A DNA stretch of 64,000 nt from Seohaeicola_A nanhaiensis (lineage in GTDB: Bacteria; Pseudomonadota; Alphaproteobacteria; Rhodobacterales; Rhodobacteraceae), in NCBI RefSeq assembly GCF_042654245.1, contig NZ_JBHSGI010000033.1:434001-498000 (forward strand), given 5' to 3'. The translations under genes and the position numbers were made by a program. Under the pieces are notes generated by a model that was given only the letters and a program-made list of their open reading frames with translations, searched no databases and was not told the origin of the DNA. Position 1 is the stretch's first letter. Every line of letters begins with the position of its first letter. Below, piece after piece: positions 23,445 to 31,874 of the stretch.

Positions 23445-25778
23445 ATGGATCGCGCCGCCCGCATCAACCAGACCATCGGGACCGAGATCGGTGCCGCCGC
23501 AGCGCAGGTCGCCGCCGCCGTGCGGCTGCTCGACGAAGGCGCCACGGTGCCTTTCGTCGCGCGCTATCGCAAGGAGGTGACCGGCGGGCTGGACGACACG
23601 CAATTGCGGATGCTGGCCGACCGGCTGGGTTATCTGCGCGAGATGGATGACCGGCGCGATGCGATTCTCAAGTCGATCTCGGAGCAGGGCAAGCTGACCG
23701 ACGACCTTTCTCGCTCTATTGCTGGCGCCGCCACCAAGGCCGAGCTTGAGGACATCTACCTGCCCTACAAGCCAAAGCGCCGGACCAAGGCGATGATCGC
23801 CCGCGAGAACGGCCTGGAGCCGCTGCGCGATGCCATTCTGGCCGACCGCGCCGCCGATCCCGAGACGCTGGCGGGTGCCTATGTGACCGAGGCGGTGCCC
23901 ACGGTGAAAGACGCGCTGAACGGCGCACGCGATATCCTGACCGAGGAACTGGCCGAGAATGCCGGGCTGCTCGGCGATTTGCGCGCCTTCCTGCAGAAGG
24001 AGGCGCTGCTGACATCGCGCGTGGTCGAAGGGCAGGAGGAGAAGGGGGCCAAGTTCTCGGACTATTTCGCCCATACCGAACGCTGGGCCGATGTGCCCTC
24101 GCACCGGGCGCTTGCGAGGATGCGGGCCTGGAAGGAGGGCGTGGTGCATCTCGACATTGCGCCCGACGCCGAGACCGGCCAGCCCCGCTGCGAGGCGATG
24201 ATCGCCGCGCGCCTGCAGGCCGACAGCAACCGGCCCGGCGATGTCTGGCTGCGCAGCGTCGCCAGCTGGACCTGGCGCATCAAGCTGGCCACCTCGATGA
24301 TGCTGGACCTGATGGGCGACCTGCGCGCTCGCGCGCAGGACGAGGCCATCGCCGTCTTTGCCCGCAACCTGAAGGATCTGCTCCTGGCCGCCCCGGCCGG
24401 CGCGCGGCCGACGCTGGGCCTTGATCCGGGCATCCGCACCGGGGTCAAGGCCGCCGTGGTCGATGCCACCGGCAAGCTGGTGGCGACCGAGACGCTGTAT
24501 CCGTTCCAGCCCAAGAACGATCTGCGCGGCGCGCAGGGCACGATCATGGCGCTGATCGCGAAACACGGTATCCAGCTGATCGCCATCGGCAATGGCACCG
24601 CGTCCCGCGAGACGGAAAAGCTGGTGGCCGACACGCTGGCGATGCTGCCATCCGGTGTTCAGAAGCCGACCAAGGTGATCGTCAGCGAGGCCGGCGCCTC
24701 GGTCTATTCCGCCTCGGAGCTTGCGGCGCGGGAGTTCCCCGACCTTGACGTGTCCCTGCGCGGGGCGGTGTCGATTGCCCGGCGCCTGCAGGACCCGCTG
24801 GCCGAGCTGGTCAAGATCGAACCCAAGAGCATCGGTGTCGGCCAGTATCAGCACGACGTCGATCAGCACCGTCTGGCGAAATCGCTGGAAGCGGTGGTCG
24901 AGGACGCGGTGAACGCGGTGGGCGTCGATCTCAACACCGCCTCGGCGCCTTTGCTGGCCCATGTCTCGGGCCTTGGCCCCGGTCTGGCTGAGGCCATCGT
25001 GTTTCACCGCGACGCCCATGGCGCCTTTGCCGCGCGGCAGGATCTGCTGAAGGTCGCGCGCCTTGGCCCCCGCGCCTTCGAGCAATGCGCGGGCTTCCTG
25101 CGTATCCGTGACGGGGCAGAGCCGCTCGACGCCTCTGCCGTGCACCCCGAGGCCTATGATCTAGCCCGCCGGATCGTTGCTGCCTGCGGACGCGATCTGC
25201 GCGCGATCCAGGCCGATCCGAACCTGCTGCGCGGTCTCTCGCCGGAACGTTTCGCCGACGACCGGTTCGGCCTGCCGACAGTACGCGATATCCTGTCGGA
25301 GCTGGAAAAGCCGGGGCGCGATCCGCGCCCGACCTTCAAGACCGCGACCTTTGCCGAGGGCGTGAACGACATCAAGGATCTGAAACCGGGGATGCGGCTG
25401 GAAGGCACGGTGACCAACGTTGCCGCCTTCGGGGCCTTCGTCGATATCGGCGTGCATCAGGACGGGCTGGTACATGTCAGCCAGCTGGCCGACCGGTTCG
25501 TGAAGGATCCGCACGAGGTGGTGAAGGCGGGCGACGTGGTGCAGGTGCGCGTGACCGAGGTGGATGTGCCGCGCAAGCGCATCGGGCTGACCATGAAGAA
25601 AGATGGCGGAAGTTCGGCCCGCGAGGACCGGGCAGCGCGCGATGCCGAACCGCGGGGCCAGCGGCGTGACGGGCCGCGCAAGACGGTTGCGAAGGGCGGT
25701 GCCTCTGCCGGACCGAAAGGCAGCGACAGTCCCGGCGCTTTGGGGGCGGCGCTGCTGAACGCCTTCAAGAAGACGTGA
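23445..25778 (+). CDS. tex: Tex family RNA-binding transcription accessory protein
   Basis: A 777-residue Tex/YhgF protein, a cytosolic nucleic-acid-binding factor related to eukaryotic Spt6. The domain order is a helical N-terminal region (from residue 1), a YqgF/RNase H-like domain (LGLDPGIRTGVKAAVVDATG from about 325), a helix-hairpin-helix region (LNTASAPLLAHVSGLGPGLA, about 495-560) and an S1 RNA-binding domain (RLEGTVTNVAAFGAFVDIGV, about 648-725), then a basic, disordered tail. The length is normal for the family. It ends against the thiolase gene, with a strong stem-loop between the two. Confidence 0.95.
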   Translation: MDRAARINQTIGTEIGAAAAQVAAAVRLLDEGATVPFVARYRKEVTGGLDDTQLRMLADRLGYLREMDDRRDAILKSISEQGKLTDDLSRSIAGAATKAELEDIYLPYKPKRRTKAMIARENGLEPLRDAILADRAADPETLAGAYVTEAVPTVKDALNGARDILTEELAENAGLLGDLRAFLQKEALLTSRVVEGQEEKGAKFSDYFAHTERWADVPSHRALARMRAWKEGVVHLDIAPDAETGQPRCEAMIAARLQADSNRPGDVWLRSVASWTWRIKLATSMMLDLMGDLRARAQDEAIAVFARNLKDLLLAAPAGARPTLGLDPGIRTGVKAAVVDATGKLVATETLYPFQPKNDLRGAQGTIMALIAKHGIQLIAIGNGTASRETEKLVADTLAMLPSGVQKPTKVIVSEAGASVYSASELAAREFPDLDVSLRGAVSIARRLQDPLAELVKIEPKSIGVGQYQHDVDQHRLAKSLEAVVEDAVNAVGVDLNTASAPLLAHVSGLGPGLAEAIVFHRDAHGAFAARQDLLKVARLGPRAFEQCAGFLRIRDGAEPLDASAVHPEAYDLARRIVAACGRDLRAIQADPNLLRGLSPERFADDRFGLPTVRDILSELEKPGRDPRPTFKTATFAEGVNDIKDLKPGMRLEGTVTNVAAFGAFVDIGVHQDGLVHVSQLADRFVKDPHEVVKAGDVVQVRVTEVDVPRKRIGLTMKKDGGSSAREDRAARDAEPRGQRRDGPRKTVAKGGASAGPKGSDSPGALGAALLNAFKKT

Positions 25779-25781
25779 AAA

Positions 25782-25808
25782 AGGCCGGGGGTTCGCCACC
25801 CCCGGCCT
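25782..25808 (-). terminator. Terminator between tex and the thiolase gene
   Basis: A 10-base-pair stem AGGCCGGGGG/CCCCCGGCCT with a 7-base loop. On the minus strand it is followed by TTTTT, so it is an intrinsic terminator for the thiolase transcript, and it can serve tex as a weaker one. A second 7-base-pair stem (GCGGGGG/CCCCCGC, 25821-25838) lies just before the thiolase stop. Confidence 0.85.
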
Positions 25809-25846
25809 ATCGCTTGCAACGCGGGGGATTGCCCCCGCCCGATCTC

Positions 25847-27022
25847 CTACAGACGTTCAATTGCCAGAGCGATGCCCTGTCCGCCACCGATGCACATGGT
25901 GATGAGGCCGCGCTTGCCGCCGGTGCGCTCGAGCTCATAGAGCGTCTTGATGGTGATGATCGCGCCGGTTGCGCCGACCGGGTGGCCGAGCGCGATGGCG
26001 CCGCCGTTGGGGTTGACCTTGCCGGTATCCAGCCCGAGTTCGCGGTTGACCGCGATGGCCTGGGCGGCGAAGGCCTCGTTGCTTTCGATCACGTCGAAAT
26101 CCCCGGCCGTCAGCCCGATCTTCTTCAGCAGGTTCTGGACGGCGGGGATGGGGCCGATGCCCATGACCTCGGGACGCACGCCGGCATGGGCATAGCCGAG
26201 GATCCGCGCCTTGGGTTTCAGCCCGGCCTTCTCGGCCGCATCGGCCGTCGCCAGCACCAGCGCCGCGGCACCGTCGTTGATGCCGCTGGCGTTGCCGGCG
26301 GTCACGGTTCCGTCCTTCTTGAAGGCCGGCCGCAGACCGGCGAGCGCCTCGGCGGTGGTCTGCTTGGGGTGTTCGTCCACGGTGAAGGGCACCTTCTCGC
26401 GCTTCACCATCACCTCGACCGGGGCGATCTGGCTTTGGAAGTAGCCGGCCGCGATGGCTGCCGCCGCCCGCTGCTGCGAGACCAGCGCAAAGGCGTCCTG
26501 ATCGTCGCGGGTGATCTGATGCTCGCCCGCCACGTTCTCGGCGGTGATACCCATGTGGCCGGTGCCGAAGGGGCAGTTCAGCGTGCCCAGCATCATGTCG
26601 AGCGCCTTGATATCACCCATCTTCTGGCCCCAGCGGGCCGCCGGCATGATGTAGGGGCTGCGCGACATGCTTTCGGCGCCGCCGGCGAGGGCGAAGGCGG
26701 CGTCGCCCAGCAAAAGCGACTGCATCGCCGAGACGATGGCCTGAGCGCCCGACCCGCAGAGGCGGTTCACGTTCATTGCCGGGGTGCTTTCGGGAATGCC
26801 GGCCTGCATTGCCGCTACGCGCGACAGATACATGTCCTTCGGCTCGGTGTTGATGACGTGGCCGAACACCACGTGGCCGATCTGGCCGGCCTCGACCCCC
26901 GCCCGCTCCAGCGCCGCCTCGGTCGCCACGGTGGCCAGGTCGGTGGGCGCGGTGCTGGCCAGGGCGCCGCCAAAGCTGCCGATGGCGGTGCGCGCGCCGT
27001 CCAGAATCACGATATCCGTCAT
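25847..27022 (-). CDS. Acetyl-CoA acetyltransferase / beta-ketothiolase
   Basis: A 391-residue thiolase that condenses or cleaves acyl-CoA units. The start at 27022 has GAGGAGACGAGAC directly upstream. The catalytic cysteine is in NRLCGSGAQAIVSAM, the histidine in GGAIALGHPVGATGA, and the second cysteine in MCIGGGQGIALAIE. The length and sequence fit the degradative/biosynthetic acetoacetyl-CoA or ketothiolase group; a precise chain-length preference cannot be read off. It is divergent from the XRE-cupin regulator gene, which may control it. Confidence 0.93.
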   Translation of the reverse strand: MTDIVILDGARTAIGSFGGALASTAPTDLATVATEAALERAGVEAGQIGHVVFGHVINTEPKDMYLSRVAAMQAGIPESTPAMNVNRLCGSGAQAIVSAMQSLLLGDAAFALAGGAESMSRSPYIMPAARWGQKMGDIKALDMMLGTLNCPFGTGHMGITAENVAGEHQITRDDQDAFALVSQQRAAAAIAAGYFQSQIAPVEVMVKREKVPFTVDEHPKQTTAEALAGLRPAFKKDGTVTAGNASGINDGAAALVLATADAAEKAGLKPKARILGYAHAGVRPEVMGIGPIPAVQNLLKKIGLTAGDFDVIESNEAFAAQAIAVNRELGLDTGKVNPNGGAIALGHPVGATGAIITIKTLYELERTGGKRGLITMCIGGGQGIALAIERL

Positions 27023-27147
27023 GTCTCGTCTCCTCATCGATTCGCCAAAGTATGCGCGGTGCCGCAGCGCGGCGCCAGAGCCTGTGCCGTGGCGTCAAAC
27101 GGCCGCCGGACGTTGACAGAAGGCGCCGCAGGCACGACAAATCCGCC

Positions 27148-27714
27148 ATGACGGACAGCGCCGACGATATCCTGAACCGCTTGCCCGCCCGCCTGAAGGA
27201 GGCGCGGCGCGCGCAGGGGCTGTCGCTCGAGGCGGTCGCCAATCTTTCGGGCGTCTCGCGCTCGATGGTCAGCCAGATCGAACGGGGCGAATCGAGTCCG
27301 ACCATCGCCACGCTGTGGAACCTGACGCGTGCGCTGCAGGTCGATTTCGCTGGCCTGCTGGATGGCGAGGCCGCGCGCGACCGGATCGACGTGCTGCGCG
27401 CCGCCGAGGCGCCGACCATCGACAATCGGGGCGAGGGCTGCCGCATCCGCATCCTGTCGCCCCCCGAAGAGGCAGGGCATCACGAGCTTTACGAGCTGAT
27501 CCTTGCGGACCGGGGTGTGCTCGACAGCCAGCCTCATGCGCGGGGCGCGCGCGAGCAGCTGACGGTGATCGAAGGCCGGGTCAGCGTCACCTCGGGCAGC
27601 GCCGAAACACATCTGGAGACGGGGGATTCCGCCCGATATGCCGCCGACGTCCCCCACCGGATCGCCGCCACCGGCGGCCCGGCCCGCGCCTTGCTGGTGG
27701 TCAAGGACGCCTGA
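27148..27714 (+). CDS. XRE-family regulator with C-terminal cupin
   Basis: A 188-residue regulator. The helix-turn-helix (RLKEARRAQGLSLEAVANLS and VSRSMVSQIERGESSPTIATLW) occupies about residues 15-70, and the cupin fills the rest (EQLTVIEGRVSVTSGSAETH, LETGDSARYAADVPHRI). Such proteins bind small amino or organic acids and control catabolic or transport genes. The ATG at 27148 gives the compact family N-terminus; the open frame extends further upstream. It is divergent from the thiolase gene and upstream of the threonine-degradation operon on the same strand, so either could be its target. Confidence 0.9.
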   Translation: MTDSADDILNRLPARLKEARRAQGLSLEAVANLSGVSRSMVSQIERGESSPTIATLWNLTRALQVDFAGLLDGEAARDRIDVLRAAEAPTIDNRGEGCRIRILSPPEEAGHHELYELILADRGVLDSQPHARGAREQLTVIEGRVSVTSGSAETHLETGDSARYAADVPHRIAATGGPARALLVVKDA

Positions 27715-27737
27715 GGACACCCGCACAGGGCCTGGCC

Positions 27738-27800
27738 CTTCTCTGGTTTCCAAATACCTTCGGGGGGCCGCCCGGCACGGGCGGCGGGGGCAGAGCCCCC
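27738..27800 (-). repeat. Intergenic GC-rich repeat, copy 3
   Basis: CTTCTCTGG, AAATACCTTCGGGGGGCC, the palindrome GCCCG-GCAC-GGGCGGC and GGGGGCAGAGCCCCC. It lies between the regulator and kbl and may terminate or insulate transcription. Confidence 0.8.
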
Positions 27801-27934
27801 ATGCGCCCGCAGCGTTAGCAAAGGCGTCGAAAGGAGGGGGGAATCCGTTTTCACGGATTATCTTCCGTCAAAAAGAACTTCCCCTATTCCGGAATCGCCT
27901 CCGTAATGGTAGAAGTAGCTCGAAGGAGTCCGCG

Positions 27935-29122
27935 ATGTCCCAAGCCTTTCTGTCCCGTCTCACCGAGACCCTCGCCCAGATCGAGGCAGACGGCCTCACC
28001 AAGCGCGAGAGACTGATCTCGTCGCCTCAAGGCGGTCATATCACCGTACAGGGGCGCGAGGTGCTGAACCTCTGCGCCAACAACTATCTCGGGCTGGCCG
28101 ACCACCCCGACCTGATCGCCGCCGCGCGCGAAGAGATGGACCGGCGCGGGTTCGGCATGGCCTCGGTGCGGTTCATCTGCGGCACACAGGACATCCACCG
28201 CGAACTGGAAACCGCGCTGGCGCGGTTTCTTGGTACGGACGATTCGATCCTGTTCGCCGCCTGTTTCGATGCCAATGGCGGCCTGTTCGAACCGCTGCTG
28301 GGCGAGGAGGACGCAGTGATCTCGGACGCGCTGAACCATGCGAGCATCATCGACGGCATCCGTCTTTGCAAGGCGCGGCGCTATCGCTACGCCAATTCCG
28401 ACATGGGCGATCTGGAGGCGCAGCTGAAGAAGGCCCGCGCCGAGGGCGCGCGCACTGTCATGATCGCCACAGACGGCGTGTTCTCGATGGACGGCTATCT
28501 GGCGAAGCTGGCTGAGATCCGCGCGCTGGCCGACCGGTATGACGCCGTGGTGATGGTGGACGACTGTCACGCCACCGGTTTCATGGGGCCGCAGGGGCGC
28601 GGCACGCCGGCCCACGCCGGAGTGCAGGCGGATATCCTGACTGGCACGCTGGGCAAGGCGCTGGGCGGAGCCATCGGCGGTTATATCGCGGGGCCGCAAC
28701 CTGTCATTGACCTGCTGCGCCAGCGCGCGCGGCCTTATCTCTTTTCCAATTCGCTGCCACCCGCCATTGTCGCCGCCGGCCTTGCCGCGCTGAAGCTGGT
28801 GGAGGCGGGCGACGACCTGCGCGCGCAGTTGTTCGAGAACGCCCGTTACTGGCGTGCGGGGCTTGAAGCGCTGGGGTTCGACCTGCTGCCGGGCGAGCAT
28901 CCGATCATTCCGGTCATGCTGGGCGAGGCCCGGCTTGCGCAGGAGATGGCGGCGCGGCTGTTCGAGGAAGGCGTCTACGTCTCCGGCTTCTTCTTCCCCG
29001 TGGTGCCGCATGGCAAGGCGCGCATCCGCACCCAGATGAATGCCGCGCTGACCCGGGCGGACCTGGACATGGCGCTCGCGGCATTCAAATCCGCCGGTTC
29101 GGCCTGCGGGGTGATCCGATGA
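27935..29122 (+). CDS. kbl: Glycine C-acetyltransferase (2-amino-3-ketobutyrate CoA ligase)
   Basis: A 395-residue PLP enzyme that splits 2-amino-3-oxobutanoate with CoA into glycine and acetyl-CoA, the second step of threonine breakdown. The ATG at 27935 follows GAAGGAG. Features include CANNYLGLADHP, DDCHATGFMG, and the PLP-lysine segment TGTLGKALGGAIGGYIAG. It heads a tight operon: its end overlaps the methyltransferase gene by 4 bases, and tdh follows that. The length is the usual one for Kbl. Confidence 0.96.
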   Translation: MSQAFLSRLTETLAQIEADGLTKRERLISSPQGGHITVQGREVLNLCANNYLGLADHPDLIAAAREEMDRRGFGMASVRFICGTQDIHRELETALARFLGTDDSILFAACFDANGGLFEPLLGEEDAVISDALNHASIIDGIRLCKARRYRYANSDMGDLEAQLKKARAEGARTVMIATDGVFSMDGYLAKLAEIRALADRYDAVVMVDDCHATGFMGPQGRGTPAHAGVQADILTGTLGKALGGAIGGYIAGPQPVIDLLRQRARPYLFSNSLPPAIVAAGLAALKLVEAGDDLRAQLFENARYWRAGLEALGFDLLPGEHPIIPVMLGEARLAQEMAARLFEEGVYVSGFFFPVVPHGKARIRTQMNAALTRADLDMALAAFKSAGSACGVIR

Positions 29123-29739
29123 CCGATCTCAGCAAGGCCGCGCTTGCCGTTTATGCGGGCAATGCCGACAGGCTGATCGAGGCCTACGAGGCGGTGAACG
29201 CCGACCAGATCTTCGCGCCCTTTCTCGACCTGCTACCCGGTGCCGGCGCCACCGCGCTCGATATCGGCACCGGCACCGGGCGCGACGCTGCCTGGCTGGC
29301 TGCGCGCGGCCTCGCAGTGACCGCCGTAGAGCCGACCGAGGGCCTGCGCGCCGCCGGCATCACCCGCCACGGTGCGACGCTTGAATGGATGGACGACATC
29401 CTGCCCAACCTGCCCGGCCTTGGCGCCCGGACCTTCGACCTGGTGGTGGTGAATGCGGTCTGGCACCATCTCGGCGACGCCGAGCGCGACCGCGCCGCCC
29501 GCAGGCTGGCCGCGCTCTTGCGGTCAGACGGGCTGATCCTTCTGTCGCTGCGTCATGGCCCTGAGCATCCGGGCCAGCCGGTTGTCGCGCTGGAGGCGAC
29601 CGCCGAGGTCGACCGTCTCGCTGCGGCCGGGCTTCGGCTGGTGCGGCAGGAGACCCCTGATCCACATCAGGGCCAAAATCGCGCCGCTGGTGTGACTTGG
29701 ATCTGGCTGGCCCTAAGGAGGGATGAAAATGACCAATGA
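29119..29739 (+). CDS. Class I SAM-dependent methyltransferase
   Basis: A 206-residue methyltransferase. Motif I is ALDIGTGTGRDAAWLAARG (about residues 46-64), the acidic end of strand two is AVEPTEGLR, and FDLVVVNAVWHHLGDAERDR is the motif IV region. The substrate cannot be deduced. It starts within the last codons of kbl (ATGA overlap) and its end overlaps the tdh start by 11 bases, so it is an integral part of the threonine-degradation operon, where a methyltransferase is not a standard member. Confidence 0.88.
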   Translation: MTDLSKAALAVYAGNADRLIEAYEAVNADQIFAPFLDLLPGAGATALDIGTGTGRDAAWLAARGLAVTAVEPTEGLRAAGITRHGATLEWMDDILPNLPGLGARTFDLVVVNAVWHHLGDAERDRAARRLAALLRSDGLILLSLRHGPEHPGQPVVALEATAEVDRLAAAGLRLVRQETPDPHQGQNRAAGVTWIWLALRRDENDQ

Positions 29740-30766
29740 AATGAAAGCCCTCGTCAAGGCCGAACCGCGCGAAGGGCTGTGGATGCAGACCGCGCCTGTA
29801 CCCGAAATCGGCCCGGACGATGTGCTGATCCGGATCAACAAGACGGGCATTTGCGGCACCGATATCCACATCTGGAACTGGGATGACTGGGCGCAGAGGA
29901 CGGTGCCCGTGCCGCTGATCACCGGGCATGAATTCGCCGGCGAGATCGTCGAGATCGGGAAGAACGTCGAGGGGCTGGAGATCGGGCAGCGCTGTTCGGG
30001 CGAAGGGCACCTGATCGGCAAGACCTCGCGCCAGAGCCGGGCCGGCAAGTTCCATCTCGACCCGGCCACGCGCGGGATCGGGGTGAACGAGCAGGGGGCC
30101 TTTGCACAGTATCTGCGTCTGCCGGCCTTCAACGTCGTCCCGCTGCCCGACGAGATCCCGGACGAGATCGGGGCGATTCTCGACCCGCTCGGGAACGCGG
30201 TGCATACGGCGCTGAGTTTCGACTTGGTGGGCGAGGATGTGCTGATCACCGGCGCGGGACCCATCGGAATCATGGCGGCGGCGGTTGCGCGCCATGTGGG
30301 GGCGCGGCATGTCGTCATCACCGACGTGAATCCGGCGCGGCTCGACCTCGCCGCGAAGGTGGCGGATGTGGTGCCGGTGAACGTGGCGCGGGAGGATCTG
30401 AAGGAGACCATCGCCCGGCTGAAGATGAAGCAGGGCTTTGACGTGGGCCTCGAGATGTCGGGCAATCAGCAGGCGCTCGACCAGATGGTCGAGGCGATGA
30501 CGATGGGCGGTCGGATCGCCATGCTGGGCATCCCGCCAGGCAAGTCTCCGGTGGACTGGAGCCGGATCGTGTTCAAGGCCATCACCATCAAGGGGGTCTA
30601 CGGGCGCGAGATCTTCGAGACCTGGTACAAGATGATCGCCATGTTGCAGAACGGGCTGGATGTTTCGGCGGTGATCACGCACCGTTTCCACGTGGACGAT
30701 TTCCGGGAGGGGTTCATGGCGATGAAATCCGGGCAGAGCGGCAAGGTCGTGCTGGACTGGACCTGA
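29729..30766 (+). CDS. tdh: L-threonine 3-dehydrogenase
   Basis: A 345-residue zinc-dependent medium-chain dehydrogenase that oxidises threonine to 2-amino-3-oxobutanoate for Kbl. The start at 29729 is chosen because AAGGAGGG lies six bases upstream; the ATG two codons earlier is too close. Diagnostic segments are CGTDIHIWNWDDWAQRTVPV, GHEFAGEIVEIG, and the Rossmann motif ITGAGPIGIMAAAVARHVGA. The usual structural-zinc cysteines are replaced by the stretch RCSGEGHLIGKTSRQSRAGK, with fewer cysteines than in E. coli Tdh. It overlaps both neighbours. Confidence 0.94.
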   Translation: MTNEMKALVKAEPREGLWMQTAPVPEIGPDDVLIRINKTGICGTDIHIWNWDDWAQRTVPVPLITGHEFAGEIVEIGKNVEGLEIGQRCSGEGHLIGKTSRQSRAGKFHLDPATRGIGVNEQGAFAQYLRLPAFNVVPLPDEIPDEIGAILDPLGNAVHTALSFDLVGEDVLITGAGPIGIMAAAVARHVGARHVVITDVNPARLDLAAKVADVVPVNVAREDLKETIARLKMKQGFDVGLEMSGNQQALDQMVEAMTMGGRIAMLGIPPGKSPVDWSRIVFKAITIKGVYGREIFETWYKMIAMLQNGLDVSAVITHRFHVDDFREGFMAMKSGQSGKVVLDWT

Positions 30767-31716
30767 TGGAGTCGATCCTCGACGTCATCGGCAACACGCC
30801 CTCGGTCTGGCTGGACCGGCTGTGCGCCGCGCACGGCGTCGAGGGGCGGATCCTGGCGAAGCTCGACTATCTGAACCCCGGATTCTCCAAGAAGGACCGG
30901 GCCGCGCTGGGGATCATCCGGGCGGCCACGGCAGACGGGACGCTGGCACCCGGTCAGCCGGTGGTCGAGCTGACCAGCGGCAACATGGGTACCGGCCTTG
31001 CCATCGTCTGCACCCAGATGGGCCACCCCTTCATCGCGGTGATGAGCCGGGGCAACTCGCCCGAACGCGCTCGCATGATGCGGGCGCTGGGGGCGGAGGT
31101 GGTGCTGGTCGACCAGGCGAAGGGATCGCGGGTAGGGGAAGTGTCGGGCGCGGACCTCGCGCTGGTCGAGGCCGAGGCGCAGCGGATCACTGTTGAGCGA
31201 GGCGCCTTCCGCGCCGATCAGTTCAATCATCCGGGCAACGCGGCGGCGCATGAGGCGACGACGGGGCCGGAGTTGTGGCGCGATAGCGGGGGAAGCCTTA
31301 CCGCCTTTGCCGATTTCGCCGGCTCGGGTGGCAGCTATGGCGGCACGATCCGCGCGCTGAAGCGGCTGAACCCTGCGCTGCGGGGCTATGTCGTCGAGCC
31401 AGAGGGCGCTGCGGCCATTGCTGGGGGCGCCGTCACCGACCCTGCGCATCCGATCCAGGGCGGGGGCTACGCCATGGGCGACCTCACCCAGATGCGCGGG
31501 GCACCGGTGGACGGGTTCCTGACCGTGAGCGGCGCAGCCGCGCGGGAGACGGCCCGCGATCTGGCGCGGGTCGAGGGGATTTTTGCCGGGTTCTCGGCCG
31601 GCGCCAACGTGGCCGCTGCACTTGACCTGCTGGGGGGAGCAGAGTGCGGCGGCGCTATTGGCGTGGTCATCTGCGACAGCGGGCTCAAGTATCTCTCGAC
31701 CGATCTCTGGGACTGA
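30766..31716 (+). CDS. PLP-dependent cysteine synthase family protein
   Basis: A 316-residue fold-type II PLP enzyme. The start ESILDVIGNTPSVWLDRL and the PLP-lysine motif NPGFSKKDRAAL (K43) are those of the cysteine synthase/cystathionine beta-synthase family, and ELTSGNMGTGLAIV is the substrate loop. The phosphate-binding loop GSGGSYGG and the C-terminal GIFAGFSAGANVAAA are also present. Its start overlaps the tdh stop by one base. Being last in a threonine operon suggests a serine- or threonine-derived substrate rather than bulk cysteine synthesis, which is inference. Confidence 0.88.
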   Translation: MESILDVIGNTPSVWLDRLCAAHGVEGRILAKLDYLNPGFSKKDRAALGIIRAATADGTLAPGQPVVELTSGNMGTGLAIVCTQMGHPFIAVMSRGNSPERARMMRALGAEVVLVDQAKGSRVGEVSGADLALVEAEAQRITVERGAFRADQFNHPGNAAAHEATTGPELWRDSGGSLTAFADFAGSGGSYGGTIRALKRLNPALRGYVVEPEGAAAIAGGAVTDPAHPIQGGGYAMGDLTQMRGAPVDGFLTVSGAAARETARDLARVEGIFAGFSAGANVAAALDLLGGAECGGAIGVVICDSGLKYLSTDLWD

Positions 31717-31720
31717 AGAC

Positions 31721-31790
31721 CGGGGCGAGGGCTGCGCCCCGTCGCGCCTGCGGCGCGATGCCTTCGGCGAGGATATTTGGAGCAAGAGGA
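31721..31790 (+). repeat. Intergenic GC-rich repeat, copy 4 (left half of an inverted pair)
   Basis: GGGGCGAGGGCTGCGCCCC, CGCGCC-TGC-GGCGCG, then GGCGAGGATATTTGG. It faces copy 5 head to tail across a 31-base palindrome. Confidence 0.75.
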
Positions 31791-31813
31791 AAAGGGGCCC
31801 GCTTTTCCTCTTG
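31783..31813. terminator. Palindromic hairpin joining two repeats
   Basis: A perfect 12-base-pair stem CAAGAGGAAAAG/CTTTTCCTCTTG with a 7-base GC loop. It lies between the convergent cysteine-synthase-like and alcohol dehydrogenase genes and probably works as a two-way terminator. Confidence 0.6.
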
Positions 31814-31866
31814 CCTGAAATATCCTGGGGGGCCGCCCGGAACGGGCGGCGGGGGCAAAGCCCCCT
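31800..31866 (-). repeat. Intergenic GC-rich repeat, copy 5 (right half of an inverted pair)
   Basis: CTTTTCCTCTTG, AAATATCCTGGGGGGCC, GCCCG-GAAC-GGGCGGC and GGGGGCAAAGCCCCC. It is the inverted counterpart of copy 4. Confidence 0.75.
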
Positions 31867-31874
31867 CTGACCCC

